Shown here: piece by piece, positions 45,910 to 55,356 of the stretch | Layout: each line of letters starts with the position of its first letter | Numbering within the stretch: position 1 is the first letter of the stretch | From: Zobellia nedashkovskayae | GTDB lineage: Bacteria; Bacteroidota; Bacteroidia; Flavobacteriales; Flavobacteriaceae | Assembly: GCF_015330125.1 (NCBI RefSeq) | Contig: NZ_JADDXR010000002.1 | Location: 2,232,001-2,296,000 of the forward strand | Length of the DNA stretch: 64,000 nt | Direction: 5' to 3' | Program-made: the position numbers and the translations under genes | Notes under the pieces: generated by a model | Database searches by the model: none | Told to the model about the DNA's origin: nothing | Seen by the model: the letters and a program-made list of their open reading frames with translations, nothing else

Positions 45910-48405
45910 TTACTTAGGATCTAAAATCTGCTCAATACGGTCACTAACGTCTTGTAAGTGATACTTACTCATGCTATCTGAAGTTCTTGTAATGGCATTT
46001 TCAATGGTTCGCTGTAAAATTTGTAACTCTGCACGGGCCACTGAACGTATATCCGATTGACTAGTATGTACAACTGTCGATTTTTGATAGCCTCCAAAGT
46101 CAGGTAGTTTTTTTTGGTCTTTTGCGGTCATCAAATAGTTCAACCTTTCAACATGTGCTTTTTGAAGGTTTCTTCTATAGGTATCTATATTTTCACCGTT
46201 TTTTAATTCTGACCAGATACCACCGCGAAGCTCGCTCATCATATTTGTTAATTGGTAAGCTTCCGCTCCGTTGGCAGTTTCATTTTCAACCAAACGTTGT
46301 AGCTTTCCTAGGCTGAGAATATTATCCAAAGTTTTAGTTTGCATGGCTCTAATCTCCTCCACAAAACCTGAATATTGAATCTTGTTGAAAATATTATGGT
46401 CAAGAAGCCACTCTGGCGTGGCAAATAGTTGGTCTTGTAAAAAAATCATGCAGTCTTGCTGATGTTCTTTAGTTACCGGTATATAAACCGCACCTTCTTG
46501 GTCGTAGGTTTTTTGATATTCGTAAACACCACCAATATTATTAGATACATGACCCATATAACGCTGAAATTGTGCGACAACCTGACCGTAGATTTTTTCA
46601 AGATCTTCATACGTCTTTCCATCCTCTTTCGTCCAGGTAATAAGGTTGGGTACAATACGCTTTAAATTTTCTATGCCATATAAACTAGCTTTAATGGCAT
46701 CATCGCCTAAATCCTCCGTTTGCGAACTTGGATCTACAACATCACCTACCTGTTGATGTCCAAAACGATATAATGGGTCTCCCGCATGCTCTAAAATCCA
46801 ACTATCAAGAATTTTGTTTTCCTCTTCTGCAGAGACATCTAAAATAGGCTTGTATCCCCATTTAATGGCATACTTGTCATAAATACCAATGTTAGGCATC
46901 AGAGCAACATCTCCATCCTCCGGTTGGGCTATATAATTAAAACGGGCATAATCCATTATGGATGGGGCCGTGCCATATTTTTTAGTAAAAGAAGCTGATC
47001 GGAGCGAATCTACAGGGTAGGCAACACTACTACCCATATTATGAGGTAACCCTAAAGTATGACCAACCTCATGAGCAGAAACAAAACGAATTAACCGTCC
47101 CATAGTTTCATCTTTAAACTCTGTAGTCCTAGCATCAGGGTTAATAGCTGCTGTTTGTACAAAAAACCAGTTATGTAATAAGGTCATTACATTATGATAC
47201 CAGTTAATGTCAGATTCTAATATTTCGCCACTTCGTGGATCGCTTACATGTGGTCCGTTGGCATTTGGAATTGGTGAGGCCAGATAACGGACTACAGAAT
47301 AACGCACATCTTCAGGAGACCATTCTGGGTCTTCCAGTACAGAAGGTGGTTCTTTGGCAATGATGGCATTTTTAAAACCTGCTTCTTCAAAAGCAACCTG
47401 CCAATCTTCAATACCCTGCTTTATATAAGGAAGCCATTTTTTTGGCGTAGCTCTATCTACATAATATATAATCTGGTTTTTAGGTTCTACCAGCTCGCCA
47501 CTTTTGTATTTTTCCAAGTCCTCATCTTTGACTTCTAAGCGCCAGCGATCCAGGAACTTTACTGTTTTACTTTTTTGAGCGTCCAAACCATAATCCGTTT
47601 GGGCACTTTCAAACCACCCCACACGCTCATCAAAGTCACGACGTCTCATAGGCTCGGCTGGTAAGAGTATCATAGAGTTGTTGATTTCTATAGAAATAGA
47701 ACCAAGACTACCATTGCTGGGTGGCTTTTTCGCCAAGTAGGTCTTTACGTGGCGTGCTTCAACATTTAAAGGATAACTCTTAATAGATTCAATATAGCTT
47801 CTTGTTTCATCTAATCGGGAGACTTTATATTTTTCTCTGTATGAATCCGGCATGCCCAAAGCCTGTGCATCTTTTTCAAAAAGTTCATTTACCTGAATGA
47901 CCGTAGTTGGGTTTGCAGTGTCCTTTTTTATAGCCATGATATCAAAAGCGAAAAGAACCGGTTCAAAATTAGAATTTACCACAGCCTCATGCACTGGTAA
48001 GGAATCTGCGGCAACAACCTCATGGCTAACAACACGAAGCAAAACTTTTTTAGGCTTCCTTTCCCAACGAAGTACCTGAGTGTTAATCTTGCCTCCACCA
48101 AAACCAATGCCTGTGGCCGTCTTTGAAATCCGACTTACCATCAACATTTCTTTATTGAAAAGCGAATCTGGTATTTCATAAAAGTGATCTTCCTCTACAA
48201 TATGTATGTCAAAAAGGCCTTTATCCGTTTTTGCGTCTTTGGTTATGACCTTGCCGTATGGCTTTATTTTAGATTTTTTGTCATCTTCTTTTTTATCTGA
48301 CTTCTCCGTATTGTCATTCTTCTTTTTAAAAATTTGAGCTTCGGCTGACAGGGAAGTGATAAGAAGTAATGAGAAAACTACTTTGGTAAATACGTTTTTG
48401 AACAT
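45910..48405 (-). CDS. Zinc-dependent metalloprotease (DUF5117/DUF5118/DUF4953 type)
   Basis: 831 aa from MFKNVFTKVVFSLLLITSLS at 48405, which gives a proper signal peptide; the frame extends 17 codons further upstream. DUF5118-like and DUF5117-like segments come first (for example FYEIPDSLFNKEMLMVSRIS), then the metzincin-type site HEVGHTLGLPHN with His445, Glu446, His449 and a third His at 455. APSIMDYARFNY follows as the Met-turn. Probably a secreted or periplasmic protease; substrate unknown. Confidence 0.92.
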   Translation of the reverse strand: MFKNVFTKVVFSLLLITSLSAEAQIFKKKNDNTEKSDKKEDDKKSKIKPYGKVITKDAKTDKGLFDIHIVEEDHFYEIPDSLFNKEMLMVSRISKTATGIGFGGGKINTQVLRWERKPKKVLLRVVSHEVVAADSLPVHEAVVNSNFEPVLFAFDIMAIKKDTANPTTVIQVNELFEKDAQALGMPDSYREKYKVSRLDETRSYIESIKSYPLNVEARHVKTYLAKKPPSNGSLGSISIEINNSMILLPAEPMRRRDFDERVGWFESAQTDYGLDAQKSKTVKFLDRWRLEVKDEDLEKYKSGELVEPKNQIIYYVDRATPKKWLPYIKQGIEDWQVAFEEAGFKNAIIAKEPPSVLEDPEWSPEDVRYSVVRYLASPIPNANGPHVSDPRSGEILESDINWYHNVMTLLHNWFFVQTAAINPDARTTEFKDETMGRLIRFVSAHEVGHTLGLPHNMGSSVAYPVDSLRSASFTKKYGTAPSIMDYARFNYIAQPEDGDVALMPNIGIYDKYAIKWGYKPILDVSAEEENKILDSWILEHAGDPLYRFGHQQVGDVVDPSSQTEDLGDDAIKASLYGIENLKRIVPNLITWTKEDGKTYEDLEKIYGQVVAQFQRYMGHVSNNIGGVYEYQKTYDQEGAVYIPVTKEHQQDCMIFLQDQLFATPEWLLDHNIFNKIQYSGFVEEIRAMQTKTLDNILSLGKLQRLVENETANGAEAYQLTNMMSELRGGIWSELKNGENIDTYRRNLQKAHVERLNYLMTAKDQKKLPDFGGYQKSTVVHTSQSDIRSVARAELQILQRTIENAITRTSDSMSKYHLQDVSDRIEQILDPK

Positions 48406-48867
48406 GTAAGCTTTTATTATAATGTTTTGATGTGTGATGAAACAGCGTAAGGTCATGATTACATGACAATCCTATTAACAATCGTAAATATAACATTTTT
48501 GTGCCTTTACCTTTTAAGGTTGGTTAAGGGATTATTGGGTGTGAATTAGACAGCTCATTACCATTTTTGAAAAATTGTAATTTTTAGAGTGCCGATGAAA
48601 AGCACAAAATACCGATGACCCGTATCTGCTACTTGTAACGTGCTGCTAGTCAGAAAAAAAATATACTTTTTTCTATAATAAAAATTCCCTTCAAACCGTG
48701 AGTGTCTAGCAAATTATTAGATGTTAAAATGCGAACTTCTTATAGTTTTGATTCACATTTTACGAATTTGATTATTTAGGCTTTTTTAGGAAAGCTCCCA
48801 CAAAATATAAAGAACAATAAAGAGATGTTTCGGCGTTATATAGACTCGTAAATAAATTTACCAAGTT
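48406..48867. other. Divergent intergenic region, no feature recognised
   Basis: About 460 bp between the divergent metalloprotease and the repeat protein. It is very AT-rich. I saw no ORF, RNA or clear promoter match. Confidence 0.45.
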
Positions 48868-49275
48868 ATGATTAACAAGAGTTTAAAAATAAGTATGATA
48901 TTGGGTCTTATATTCGCAAACGGAGTTTTTGCAGCTGATCCATTAACCGAAAAAGATGATACGGTTATTCATTCTATTAATTATATTGATGAAGATACCG
49001 ATTTTGATTTAGGCTTCGATACTGCAGATTATCTGCCGGAAAACTTCGATGCTAATGATATTTATGTCGATTTAGGTGCAATTCCTTTTATTGAGTCGGA
49101 TAATAATGTCATTCTGAATACTAAGAAATACCTTCCACAGGATTTTAACGCGTACGCATATCCTAATAATGTAGAAGGTTTCAACTACATTGATGCAAAC
49201 GACGAAATTTCTTTCGATTTTGATACAAAAAAACATCTACCCAACGGCTTTGATCCGTATATAAGGAACAATTAA
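48868..49275 (+). CDS. Small secreted protein with a three-fold LP-x2-F repeat
   Basis: 135 aa. Signal peptide to about residue 23 (ANGVFAAD). The mature part is acidic and built of three units of 33-35 residues, each ending FDT-x2-YLP-x2-FD-like: FDTADYLPENFDAN (50-63), LNTKKYLPQDFNAY (83-96) and FDTKKHLPNGFDPY (118-131), preceded by I-x-YIDxxxxF-like strands. No family recognised. It has its own terminator and a long upstream region. Confidence 0.7.
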   Translation: MINKSLKISMILGLIFANGVFAADPLTEKDDTVIHSINYIDEDTDFDLGFDTADYLPENFDANDIYVDLGAIPFIESDNNVILNTKKYLPQDFNAYAYPNNVEGFNYIDANDEISFDFDTKKHLPNGFDPYIRNN

Positions 49276-49304
49276 CCATTGTAAATTATTTGAATTAGCT
49301 AGCT

Positions 49305-49333
49305 AAACCCCTGTTATAAACAGGGGTTTTGTG
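49305..49333 (+). terminator. Rho-independent terminator after the repeat protein
   Basis: AAACCCCTG (49305-49313) pairs with CAGGGGTTT (49321-49329), then TTG and T-rich DNA. It may also serve the convergent permease gene. Confidence 0.8.
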
Positions 49334-49374
49334 TTTTATATACTGTCTGATGCTCTTTTGAGGAATTATCTCGT

Positions 49375-50805
49375 TTAAAACACCAAGGGGACTACAAATT
49401 GAAACATCAAGACTAATAAGCCCACGGCTATGAGATTCAAAATAACCCCTACTCTTGCCATTTCGTTTACTTTTACATAGCCACTGGCAAAGACAATAGC
49501 ATTTGGCGGTGTGGCCATAGGAAGCATAAAGGCGCAACTACTGGCTATAGTAACCGGAATTAATAAATAGAGTACGGGAATATCCAACCCAATAGCAATA
49601 CCGGCTACCACGGGGGCAAGTACGGCAATTAAAGCTACGTTACTCATAAGCTCTGTCATAAAGAGCATGAGCGTTATTAAAAGAATGGCGGTGAATAAAA
49701 TACTCACATGACTATTGCCAATTGCTGCAGAAACCATATCTACAATACCGCTTACGGACATGCCTTTTGCGAGTGCCAAGCCTCCTCCAAAAAGAACTAG
49801 TATACCCCAAGCTAATTTTTGGGTGTCTTTCCATTGGATAATAAAATCGCCCTTTTTCAAATTATAAGGTATGGAGAACATAGCTATTGCGGCCATGATG
49901 CTAATCATGGTGTCGTTTAATTTTAATGTGGGGAAAATACCATTTATGACCGTTCTAAAAATCCATAGAAAAACAGTTACTCCAAAAATACAGAGCACCA
50001 TTTTCTCTTTTCCGCTCATAGGCCCCAACTTTTTCAATTCGTTGTTGATGACGTCTTTAGAAGCAGAAAATACAAGGTCGCGGTTGGGATACATCCATTT
50101 GACCAAAACCAAATAACTGATCCAAATCATTAAGGCTGAAAAGGGAACTCCGATCACCATCCATTTTAGAAAGGATATTTCAATATTGTATTCGTTTTCT
50201 AGTAGACCTATCATAACAGAATTAGGCGGCGTACCAATAACAGTGGCAACGCCCCCGGCATTGGCCGAAAAAGCAATACCTAACATTACCGACAGGGCAA
50301 AATTCTTATCACTCTTTGTAAAACCGTCTGCATCGTTTACCAAAAGATTGATAACGGACATTGCAATAGGCAACATTACCACCGTGGTGGCCGTATTACT
50401 GATCCACATGCTTAAGGATGCGGTAGCAATCATAAATCCTAGTACCACCTTATTGGGAGTTGTACCGGTAATTTTTATAATGTTCAGGGCAATCCGTTTA
50501 TGGAGATTTACTTTTTCGAGGGCTAAGGCCAATACGAAACCACCAAAGAACAAGAAAATTATAGGGCTACCGTAATTTGCACCCACATCACCAATATCCA
50601 TTATTTTAAGAAAAGGAAAGAGGAGTAGGGGTAGTAGCGCGGTTACTGAAATTGAAATAGCTTCTGTTATCCACCAGATTACCATCCATACGGCAACTGC
50701 AATTACAGCATCTCCTTTTTCGGAGACCAGATTAAAGGGCAAAAAACGAATAACGAAAAAAAGAATAGGGCCTAAAAATAGTCCTGCTTTTCTGCTGAAT
50801 TCCAT
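49375..50805 (-). CDS. DASS/SLC13-family sodium:dicarboxylate or sulfate permease
   Basis: 476 aa, polytopic inner-membrane protein. SLC13 motifs: VWMVIWWITEAISISVTALL near the start, SMWISNTATTVVMLPIA (an SNT motif) near residue 140, FMTELMSNVALIAVLAPVV as the second, pseudo-symmetric half, and LPMATPPNAIVFASGYVKV. It probably imports C4-dicarboxylates with Na+; sulfate is an alternative. Confidence 0.93.
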   Translation of the reverse strand: MEFSRKAGLFLGPILFFVIRFLPFNLVSEKGDAVIAVAVWMVIWWITEAISISVTALLPLLLFPFLKIMDIGDVGANYGSPIIFLFFGGFVLALALEKVNLHKRIALNIIKITGTTPNKVVLGFMIATASLSMWISNTATTVVMLPIAMSVINLLVNDADGFTKSDKNFALSVMLGIAFSANAGGVATVIGTPPNSVMIGLLENEYNIEISFLKWMVIGVPFSALMIWISYLVLVKWMYPNRDLVFSASKDVINNELKKLGPMSGKEKMVLCIFGVTVFLWIFRTVINGIFPTLKLNDTMISIMAAIAMFSIPYNLKKGDFIIQWKDTQKLAWGILVLFGGGLALAKGMSVSGIVDMVSAAIGNSHVSILFTAILLITLMLFMTELMSNVALIAVLAPVVAGIAIGLDIPVLYLLIPVTIASSCAFMLPMATPPNAIVFASGYVKVNEMARVGVILNLIAVGLLVLMFQFVVPLVF

Positions 50806-50935
50806 AGTTTTTAATTGGTGCTCCTAAGCTATGTTTTTTCTTTTGTTTTTGGAAATTAATATGAGTTGTTCATGGCACTCCGTGTAAAATAGCATTTAAC
50901 CAAAGAGAAGGAAGTAAAAAGTGTGAGTAGATATC

Positions 50936-50980
50936 AAAAAAAAAAGGGTGGATCCATTAGTGATGGATCCACCCTTTTAT
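50936..50980 (-). terminator. Very strong rho-independent terminator after lysS
   Basis: A 15-bp perfect stem, AAAAGGGTGGATCCA with TGGATCCACCCTTTT, followed by more than ten T on the minus strand. Confidence 0.93.
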
Positions 50981-50996
50981 ATAAAAAACAGCTATT

Positions 50997-52688
50997 TTAT
51001 TGCTTTAGCTTTACCGTCTTATTGTCTCCCTCAACAGCTACGGAAACTAGTCCGTGTTTAGATAAAGCCTTCATAGACTTATCCCATTTTTTACCGCTAA
51101 GTCCAGCTTTTGTTTTTAAGTCTGCTAATTCCATAGCACCGGAGGGTTTAAGTAGCTCCACAATTGCTTTTTCTTCATCAGTTAATTCTATTGCTTTCTT
51201 TTCAGGTCTCATTTGCGGGAAGAACAACACTTCTTGTATAGATGAATTGTTAGTCATTAACATCACCAAACGGTCAATACCAATACCAATACCTGATGTA
51301 GGAGGCATACCATACTCAAGAGCACGCAGGAAATCCTGGTCAATGAACATTGCTTCATCATCGCCTTTTTCAGAAAGTTTTAGTTGCTCTTCAAAACGTT
51401 CGCGTTGTTCTATTGGGTCGTTCAACTCAGAATAGGCGTTTGCCAGTTCTTTACCGTTAACCATTAATTCAAAACGTTCCGTAAGTGCAGGATTATCTCT
51501 GTGTTCTTTGGTAAGCGGACTCATCTCTTTCGGATAGTCTGTAATGAATGTAGGCTGTATATAATGATGCTCACATTTTTCACCAAAGATTTCATCTATC
51601 AACTTACCAATACCCATGGTAGCATCAACTTCAATACCAAGACCTTTTGCCGTTTCTCTAAGTTCGTCTTCTGGCATACCAGCAACATCTTTACCCGTAT
51701 GAATTTTTATCGCTTCTAAAATTGGCACTCTAGCGTAAGGCGCCTTAAATTCAATCTCATTTTTACCTACTGTAACTTTAGAAGTTCCGTTAGCATCAAG
51801 AGCTACTTTTTCCAATAGCTTCTCGGTGGTATCCATCATCCAATTGTAATCCTTGTAAGCAACATAAAGTTCCATTACGGTAAACTCTGGGTTGTGGGTA
51901 CGATCCATTCCCTCATTACGGAAATCCTTGGAAAACTCATAAACACCATCAAATCCGCCAACAATTAATCTTTTTAGATAGAGCTCGTTTGCAATACGCA
52001 AATACAAAGGCATGTTCAATGCATTGTGATGCGTTAAAAACGGTCTTGCAGCGGCACCACCTGGAATAGGCTGAAGGATAGGAGTTTCTACTTCTAAGTA
52101 TCCAGCTTCATTATAAAACTCACGGATACTGTTCGTAATTTTGGTACGTTTAATAAAGGTTTCTTTTACTTTTGGGTTGACCACCAAATCTACATACCGT
52201 TGGCGGTATCTCATTTCTGGGTCATTAAATTCATCAAAAACCTTGCCTTCAGAATCTTTTTTGGGTAAAGGTAATGGGCGTAACGATTTGCTCAAAAGCG
52301 AAAAGTTTTTGACCATAACCGTTTTCTCACCAACTTGAGTAGTGAAAAGTTCACCTTCAATACCAATGATATCACCTATATCTAATAATTTCTTATAAAC
52401 GTCATTGTAAAGACCTTTATCTTCTCCGGTACAGATTTCGTCCCGGTTAAAATAAACTTGAATGCGGCCTTCACTGTCCTGCAACTCGGCAAAAGAAGCC
52501 TTGCCTTGAATTCTTCGGGACATCAATCTACCTGAAATGACCACCTTCTTACCTTCCTTATAATCGGATTTAATTCCCTTGGAATTTGCATCCACAGGGT
52601 ATAAAGCAGCGGGATAGGGGTTAATGCCCAATTCGCGCAATTTGGTCAATTTTTCTCTTCTAATAATTTCTTGTTCCGACAGTTGCAT
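50997..52688 (-). CDS. lysS: Lysyl-tRNA synthetase, class II
   Basis: 563 aa. OB-fold anticodon domain (about 45-150: [20 protein letters not shown]), then class II motifs: [38 protein letters not shown] (motif 2) and [17 protein letters not shown] (motif 3). About 60 extra C-terminal residues ([20 protein letters not shown] onward) look like a winged-helix-type tail. This Bacteroidota-type extension makes it longer than E. coli LysS (about 505 aa). Confidence 0.97.
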   Translation of the reverse strand: MQLSEQEIIRREKLTKLRELGINPYPAALYPVDANSKGIKSDYKEGKKVVISGRLMSRRIQGKASFAELQDSEGRIQVYFNRDEICTGEDKGLYNDVYKKLLDIGDIIGIEGELFTTQVGEKTVMVKNFSLLSKSLRPLPLPKKDSEGKVFDEFNDPEMRYRQRYVDLVVNPKVKETFIKRTKITNSIREFYNEAGYLEVETPILQPIPGGAAARPFLTHHNALNMPLYLRIANELYLKRLIVGGFDGVYEFSKDFRNEGMDRTHNPEFTVMELYVAYKDYNWMMDTTEKLLEKVALDANGTSKVTVGKNEIEFKAPYARVPILEAIKIHTGKDVAGMPEDELRETAKGLGIEVDATMGIGKLIDEIFGEKCEHHYIQPTFITDYPKEMSPLTKEHRDNPALTERFELMVNGKELANAYSELNDPIEQRERFEEQLKLSEKGDDEAMFIDQDFLRALEYGMPPTSGIGIGIDRLVMLMTNNSSIQEVLFFPQMRPEKKAIELTDEEKAIVELLKPSGAMELADLKTKAGLSGKKWDKSMKALSKHGLVSVAVEGDNKTVKLKQ

Positions 52689-52707
52689 TTTTTACTATTT
52701 AAGGCTG

Positions 52708-52715
52708 CAAATATA
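52708..52715 (-). promoter_or_regulatory. Candidate -7 box (TATATTTG) for lysS
   Basis: Exact TAnnTTTG match on the minus strand, 19 bp before the lysS ATG. Confidence 0.45.
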
Positions 52716-52906
52716 AGCTATCGGAAGTTTACTATATGCATCTAGTAATATGAAATTATAAGCTTGGCATTCTGTTTGTATGAATGTGATAAATGATTAG
52801 GATGAAATGGCGAGTAGTTGCCTATCAATTTTTAGTTGAAATTTGTAACAAGTTGATTGTTATTGCGTCATATAAGTACATCATCAATCAATAAAATCAA
52901 ATCAGA

Positions 52907-53062
52907 ATGAGTTTTTTACGTGTATTATTAGCTATTGTCTTTCCTCCGCTTGCGGTTATCGGTAAAGGTTGTGGGTCTTTTCTAATTGTTCTACTTTTGA
53001 CTTTCTGCGGCTGGGTACCTGGTGTCATTGCTGCATTGGTCATATTGAACAACCCCAATTAA
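52907..53062 (+). CDS. YqaE/Pmp3-family small membrane protein
   Basis: 51 aa, ATG at 52907 and TAA at 53060. Two hydrophobic helices: RVLLAIVFPPLAVIGKGCG and FLIVLLLTFCGWVPGVIAAL. The PP-x-AV and W-x-PG-x-IHA-like pattern is characteristic of the Pmp3/UPF0057 family, tied to membrane potential and salt/cold tolerance. It lies 11 bp before the next lipoprotein gene. Confidence 0.88.
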   Translation: MSFLRVLLAIVFPPLAVIGKGCGSFLIVLLLTFCGWVPGVIAALVILNNPN

Positions 53063-53073
53063 AATAATATTCT

Positions 53074-53811
53074 ATGAAGTTATTTAGAATCTTGGCAACG
53101 GTGTTTATCACTGTGCTTTTTGTAGCCTGCAATTTTACCGAAGAAATCCATTTTAAAGCAGATGGAACAGGAAAGATGAACATTGGCTTTGATGGGGGAG
53201 AGATGTTACAAATGTTGCCTTCATCAGATTCAACCCAATTAGAGGAGGTTATTGATTCTACTATTGTTTTTAAAGATTTGCTGCGGGAGAAAAAGGATAG
53301 TATTGCCCAATTATCCCCAGAACAACAAGCAGAACTTAAAAAGTTAGAACCTTTTAGTCTTCACATGATGATGGATGCCGAAAAGGGTATTATGAATTTT
53401 GAAATGTTTACGGATTTTAAGGATGTATCCGAAGTGAACGATGCTTTTAACGCTTTCCAGAGTGCTAGTTCCATAGGTCCTGCAGCAGGTAGTAAGCCTA
53501 TGCCAAAAAATTCCGCTAATGAAGCAACTCAGGTTGATTATACTTTTAAAAAGGGCAAGTTTGAGCGTAAGGCGACGATAACGGATACTGAATTGTTTCA
53601 GAAAAGTATAGATAGTCTTGAAACTGCGGAAATGTTCTTGTCCAGCTCTACATACACCTTTAAATACCACTTTCCAAGACGAGTAAAGTCTACCAATGTG
53701 GAAGAAGCCACTTTTTCTATGGATGGGAAAACCATGATTTATGAGGTTAACTTTTTAGATATGATAAAGGACCCGGAGTCAATTTTGATAGAGGTAGAGT
53801 TAGAAAAATAG
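53074..53811 (+). CDS. Flavobacterial lipoprotein of unknown function
   Basis: 245 aa. Lipobox FVAC (Cys19). The start of the mature protein, NFTEEIHFKADGTGKMNIGF, recalls a beta-strand domain; a helical acidic middle (SPEQQAELKKLEPF) and a C-terminal SSSTYTFKYHFPRRVKSTN follow. No named family recognised. Confidence 0.75.
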   Translation: MKLFRILATVFITVLFVACNFTEEIHFKADGTGKMNIGFDGGEMLQMLPSSDSTQLEEVIDSTIVFKDLLREKKDSIAQLSPEQQAELKKLEPFSLHMMMDAEKGIMNFEMFTDFKDVSEVNDAFNAFQSASSIGPAAGSKPMPKNSANEATQVDYTFKKGKFERKATITDTELFQKSIDSLETAEMFLSSSTYTFKYHFPRRVKSTNVEEATFSMDGKTMIYEVNFLDMIKDPESILIEVELEK

Positions 53812-53826
53812 GCCATTACCTTTTCT

Positions 53827-53834
53827 TATCTTTG
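53827..53834 (+). promoter_or_regulatory. Candidate -7 box (TATCTTTG) for lipB
   Basis: Exact TAnnTTTG match ending four bases before the lipB ATG (53839). A transcript starting at the usual distance would be leaderless. No clear -33 was found. Confidence 0.5.
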
Positions 53835-53838
53835 TACC

Positions 53839-54555
53839 ATGAACAAGAAGGTGTATTTACAGGATTTAGGGTTGAAAGACTATAAGGACACTTGGGATTA
53901 CCAAGAAGAGCTTTTTAAACAAACGGTAGATGTAAAAATCAGTAATCGTCGTGGGCCGGCTAATGAACCCACTCCCAATCACTTTTTGTTTGTAGAACAC
54001 CCTCATGTGTATACTTTAGGGAAGAGTGGCGATTTTGCCAACCTCTTGATAAGCAAAGAGGAACTTGCTGCAAAAAACGCCAAATTTTATAAGATAAATA
54101 GAGGAGGTGATATTACGTATCACGGACCTGGGCAGATAGTTGGTTACCCTATTTTAGATCTTGATAATTTCTTTACCGATATCCATAAATACCTTAGATT
54201 TTTAGAAGAAATGGTCATTCTTGCTTTAGCCGAATACGGATTTAAAGCGGAACGCTCCGAAGGTGAAACCGGAGTTTGGTTAGATGTGGGCACGCCGTTT
54301 GCCAGAAAAATTTGTGCCATGGGCGTACGGGCCAGCCGTTGGGTAACCATGCACGGTTTTGCCTTAAACGTAAATGCCGATTTAGGTTATTTTGATTTAA
54401 TGATTCCCTGTGGGATAAAAGGTAAGGCGGTTACTTCTTTAAATGTAGAACTAGGAATACAGGAGGTTGACTTGGAAGAGGTAAAGCAAAAACTTCAGAA
54501 ACATTTTGAAAATCTTTTTGAGGCTGAATTGATAAAACAAAAAACCGAGGTTTGA
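53839..54555 (+). CDS. lipB: Octanoyl-[acyl carrier protein]:protein octanoyltransferase LipB
   Basis: 238 aa. The RGGDITYHGPGQ signature is at 88-99; catalytic Lys157 lies in ARKICAMGVR and Cys191 in MIPCGIKGKAVTS. It transfers octanoate from ACP to lipoyl domains in lipoate synthesis. The stop codon lies inside the loop of the terminator. Confidence 0.97.
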   Translation: MNKKVYLQDLGLKDYKDTWDYQEELFKQTVDVKISNRRGPANEPTPNHFLFVEHPHVYTLGKSGDFANLLISKEELAAKNAKFYKINRGGDITYHGPGQIVGYPILDLDNFFTDIHKYLRFLEEMVILALAEYGFKAERSEGETGVWLDVGTPFARKICAMGVRASRWVTMHGFALNVNADLGYFDLMIPCGIKGKAVTSLNVELGIQEVDLEEVKQKLQKHFENLFEAELIKQKTEV

Positions 54556-54571
54556 GCCTCGGTTTTTTGTT
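54541..54571 (+). terminator. Rho-independent terminator at the end of lipB (probably bidirectional)
   Basis: AAACCGAGG and CCTCGGTTT pair around a loop containing the lipB TGA, with T6 on the plus strand. A T run on the minus strand lets it also end the convergent C1q-like gene. Near-identical to the hairpin at 55308-55334. Confidence 0.88.
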
Positions 54572-54583
54572 TAAATATTGTTT

Positions 54584-55240
54584 TTAGTTGATTTTGTATC
54601 CTTCAAACCAACTTCCATTGCCATCTATGCGAACATCAGAGCCAACGGAAAAATTGCGTAAAACTATAAATACTTCTTGACCTTCAGTTAAACGATAAAT
54701 ACCACTTACATTTATCTTTATATCATCCCCATCAACATTCTGTGTATACCTTGCATTCCTGTCTATATTAAATTGTATCCTAAAAAAGGCATCAGTTACG
54801 GCATTTGAGTGTCGAATATAAGCCTGCAGGAAATAATAGCCAGTTTCTTGCACAACATAACGTTTTGTAGAAGTGTTAAAGCCATTTGCAGAGTCAAAAT
54901 CTACAAGATCCCATATATCGGTTTCTATGGTAGTGCCACCATCCAAGTCTTTTACGGCAAAACCGTTACCTCTAACTTTGAAAAATGTGGGGCTAAATTC
55001 TGCATCTTGACCATCAACACCATTCCGACCATCAATACCATCTTGTCCGTCAGTGCCATCTTGCCCATCAACACCATTTTGTCCAGCAATGCCTGGCTCT
55101 CCTTGTTCGCCCTGTATTCCTGCAGGTCCAATAGACCCTGTTGCTCCCATGGGGCCTTCTGGTCCTTCTTTTGTGCATGATGCTAAAACCAACACTAATA
55201 AAAAAATCATGCTTCCGAAATATTTGAACGTAGTTTTCAT
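54584..55240 (-). CDS. Lipoprotein with collagen-like stalk and C1q/TNF-like head
   Basis: 218 aa. Lipobox LASC (Cys22). A collagen-like GXY stalk (about 26-78) runs from GPEGPMGATGSIGPAG through QNGVDGQDGTDGQDG. The C-terminal domain (about 85-218) has TGYYFLQAYIRH, FFRIQFNIDR, GIYRLTEGQEVFIVLRNF and GSWFEGYKI, a strand pattern close to C1q/TNF jelly rolls. It may form a surface-attached trimeric binding protein; ligand unknown. Confidence 0.82.
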   Translation of the reverse strand: MKTTFKYFGSMIFLLVLVLASCTKEGPEGPMGATGSIGPAGIQGEQGEPGIAGQNGVDGQDGTDGQDGIDGRNGVDGQDAEFSPTFFKVRGNGFAVKDLDGGTTIETDIWDLVDFDSANGFNTSTKRYVVQETGYYFLQAYIRHSNAVTDAFFRIQFNIDRNARYTQNVDGDDIKINVSGIYRLTEGQEVFIVLRNFSVGSDVRIDGNGSWFEGYKIN

Positions 55241-55307
55241 AATGCTTGTAATTTATGTATTTAGTATTTTATGTTGTAGACTATACCAAGGTTAACATAC
55301 ACCATAA

Positions 55308-55334
55308 AAAAACCGAGGTGTAAGCCTCGGTTTT
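55308..55334 (-). terminator. Rho-independent terminator after the repeat lipoprotein
   Basis: AACCGAGG and CCTCGGTT pair around a 6-nt loop, with eight T on the minus strand. The stem is the same as at 54541-54571. Confidence 0.85.
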
Positions 55335-55356
55335 CTACTTTTGTTCTGTTTTCTCA

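Noticed and set aside
54809..55180. Plus-strand ORF across the collagen-like region
   Set aside because: It is the antisense of the GXY-coding repeats in 54584-55240; the repeated codons keep the other strand open.
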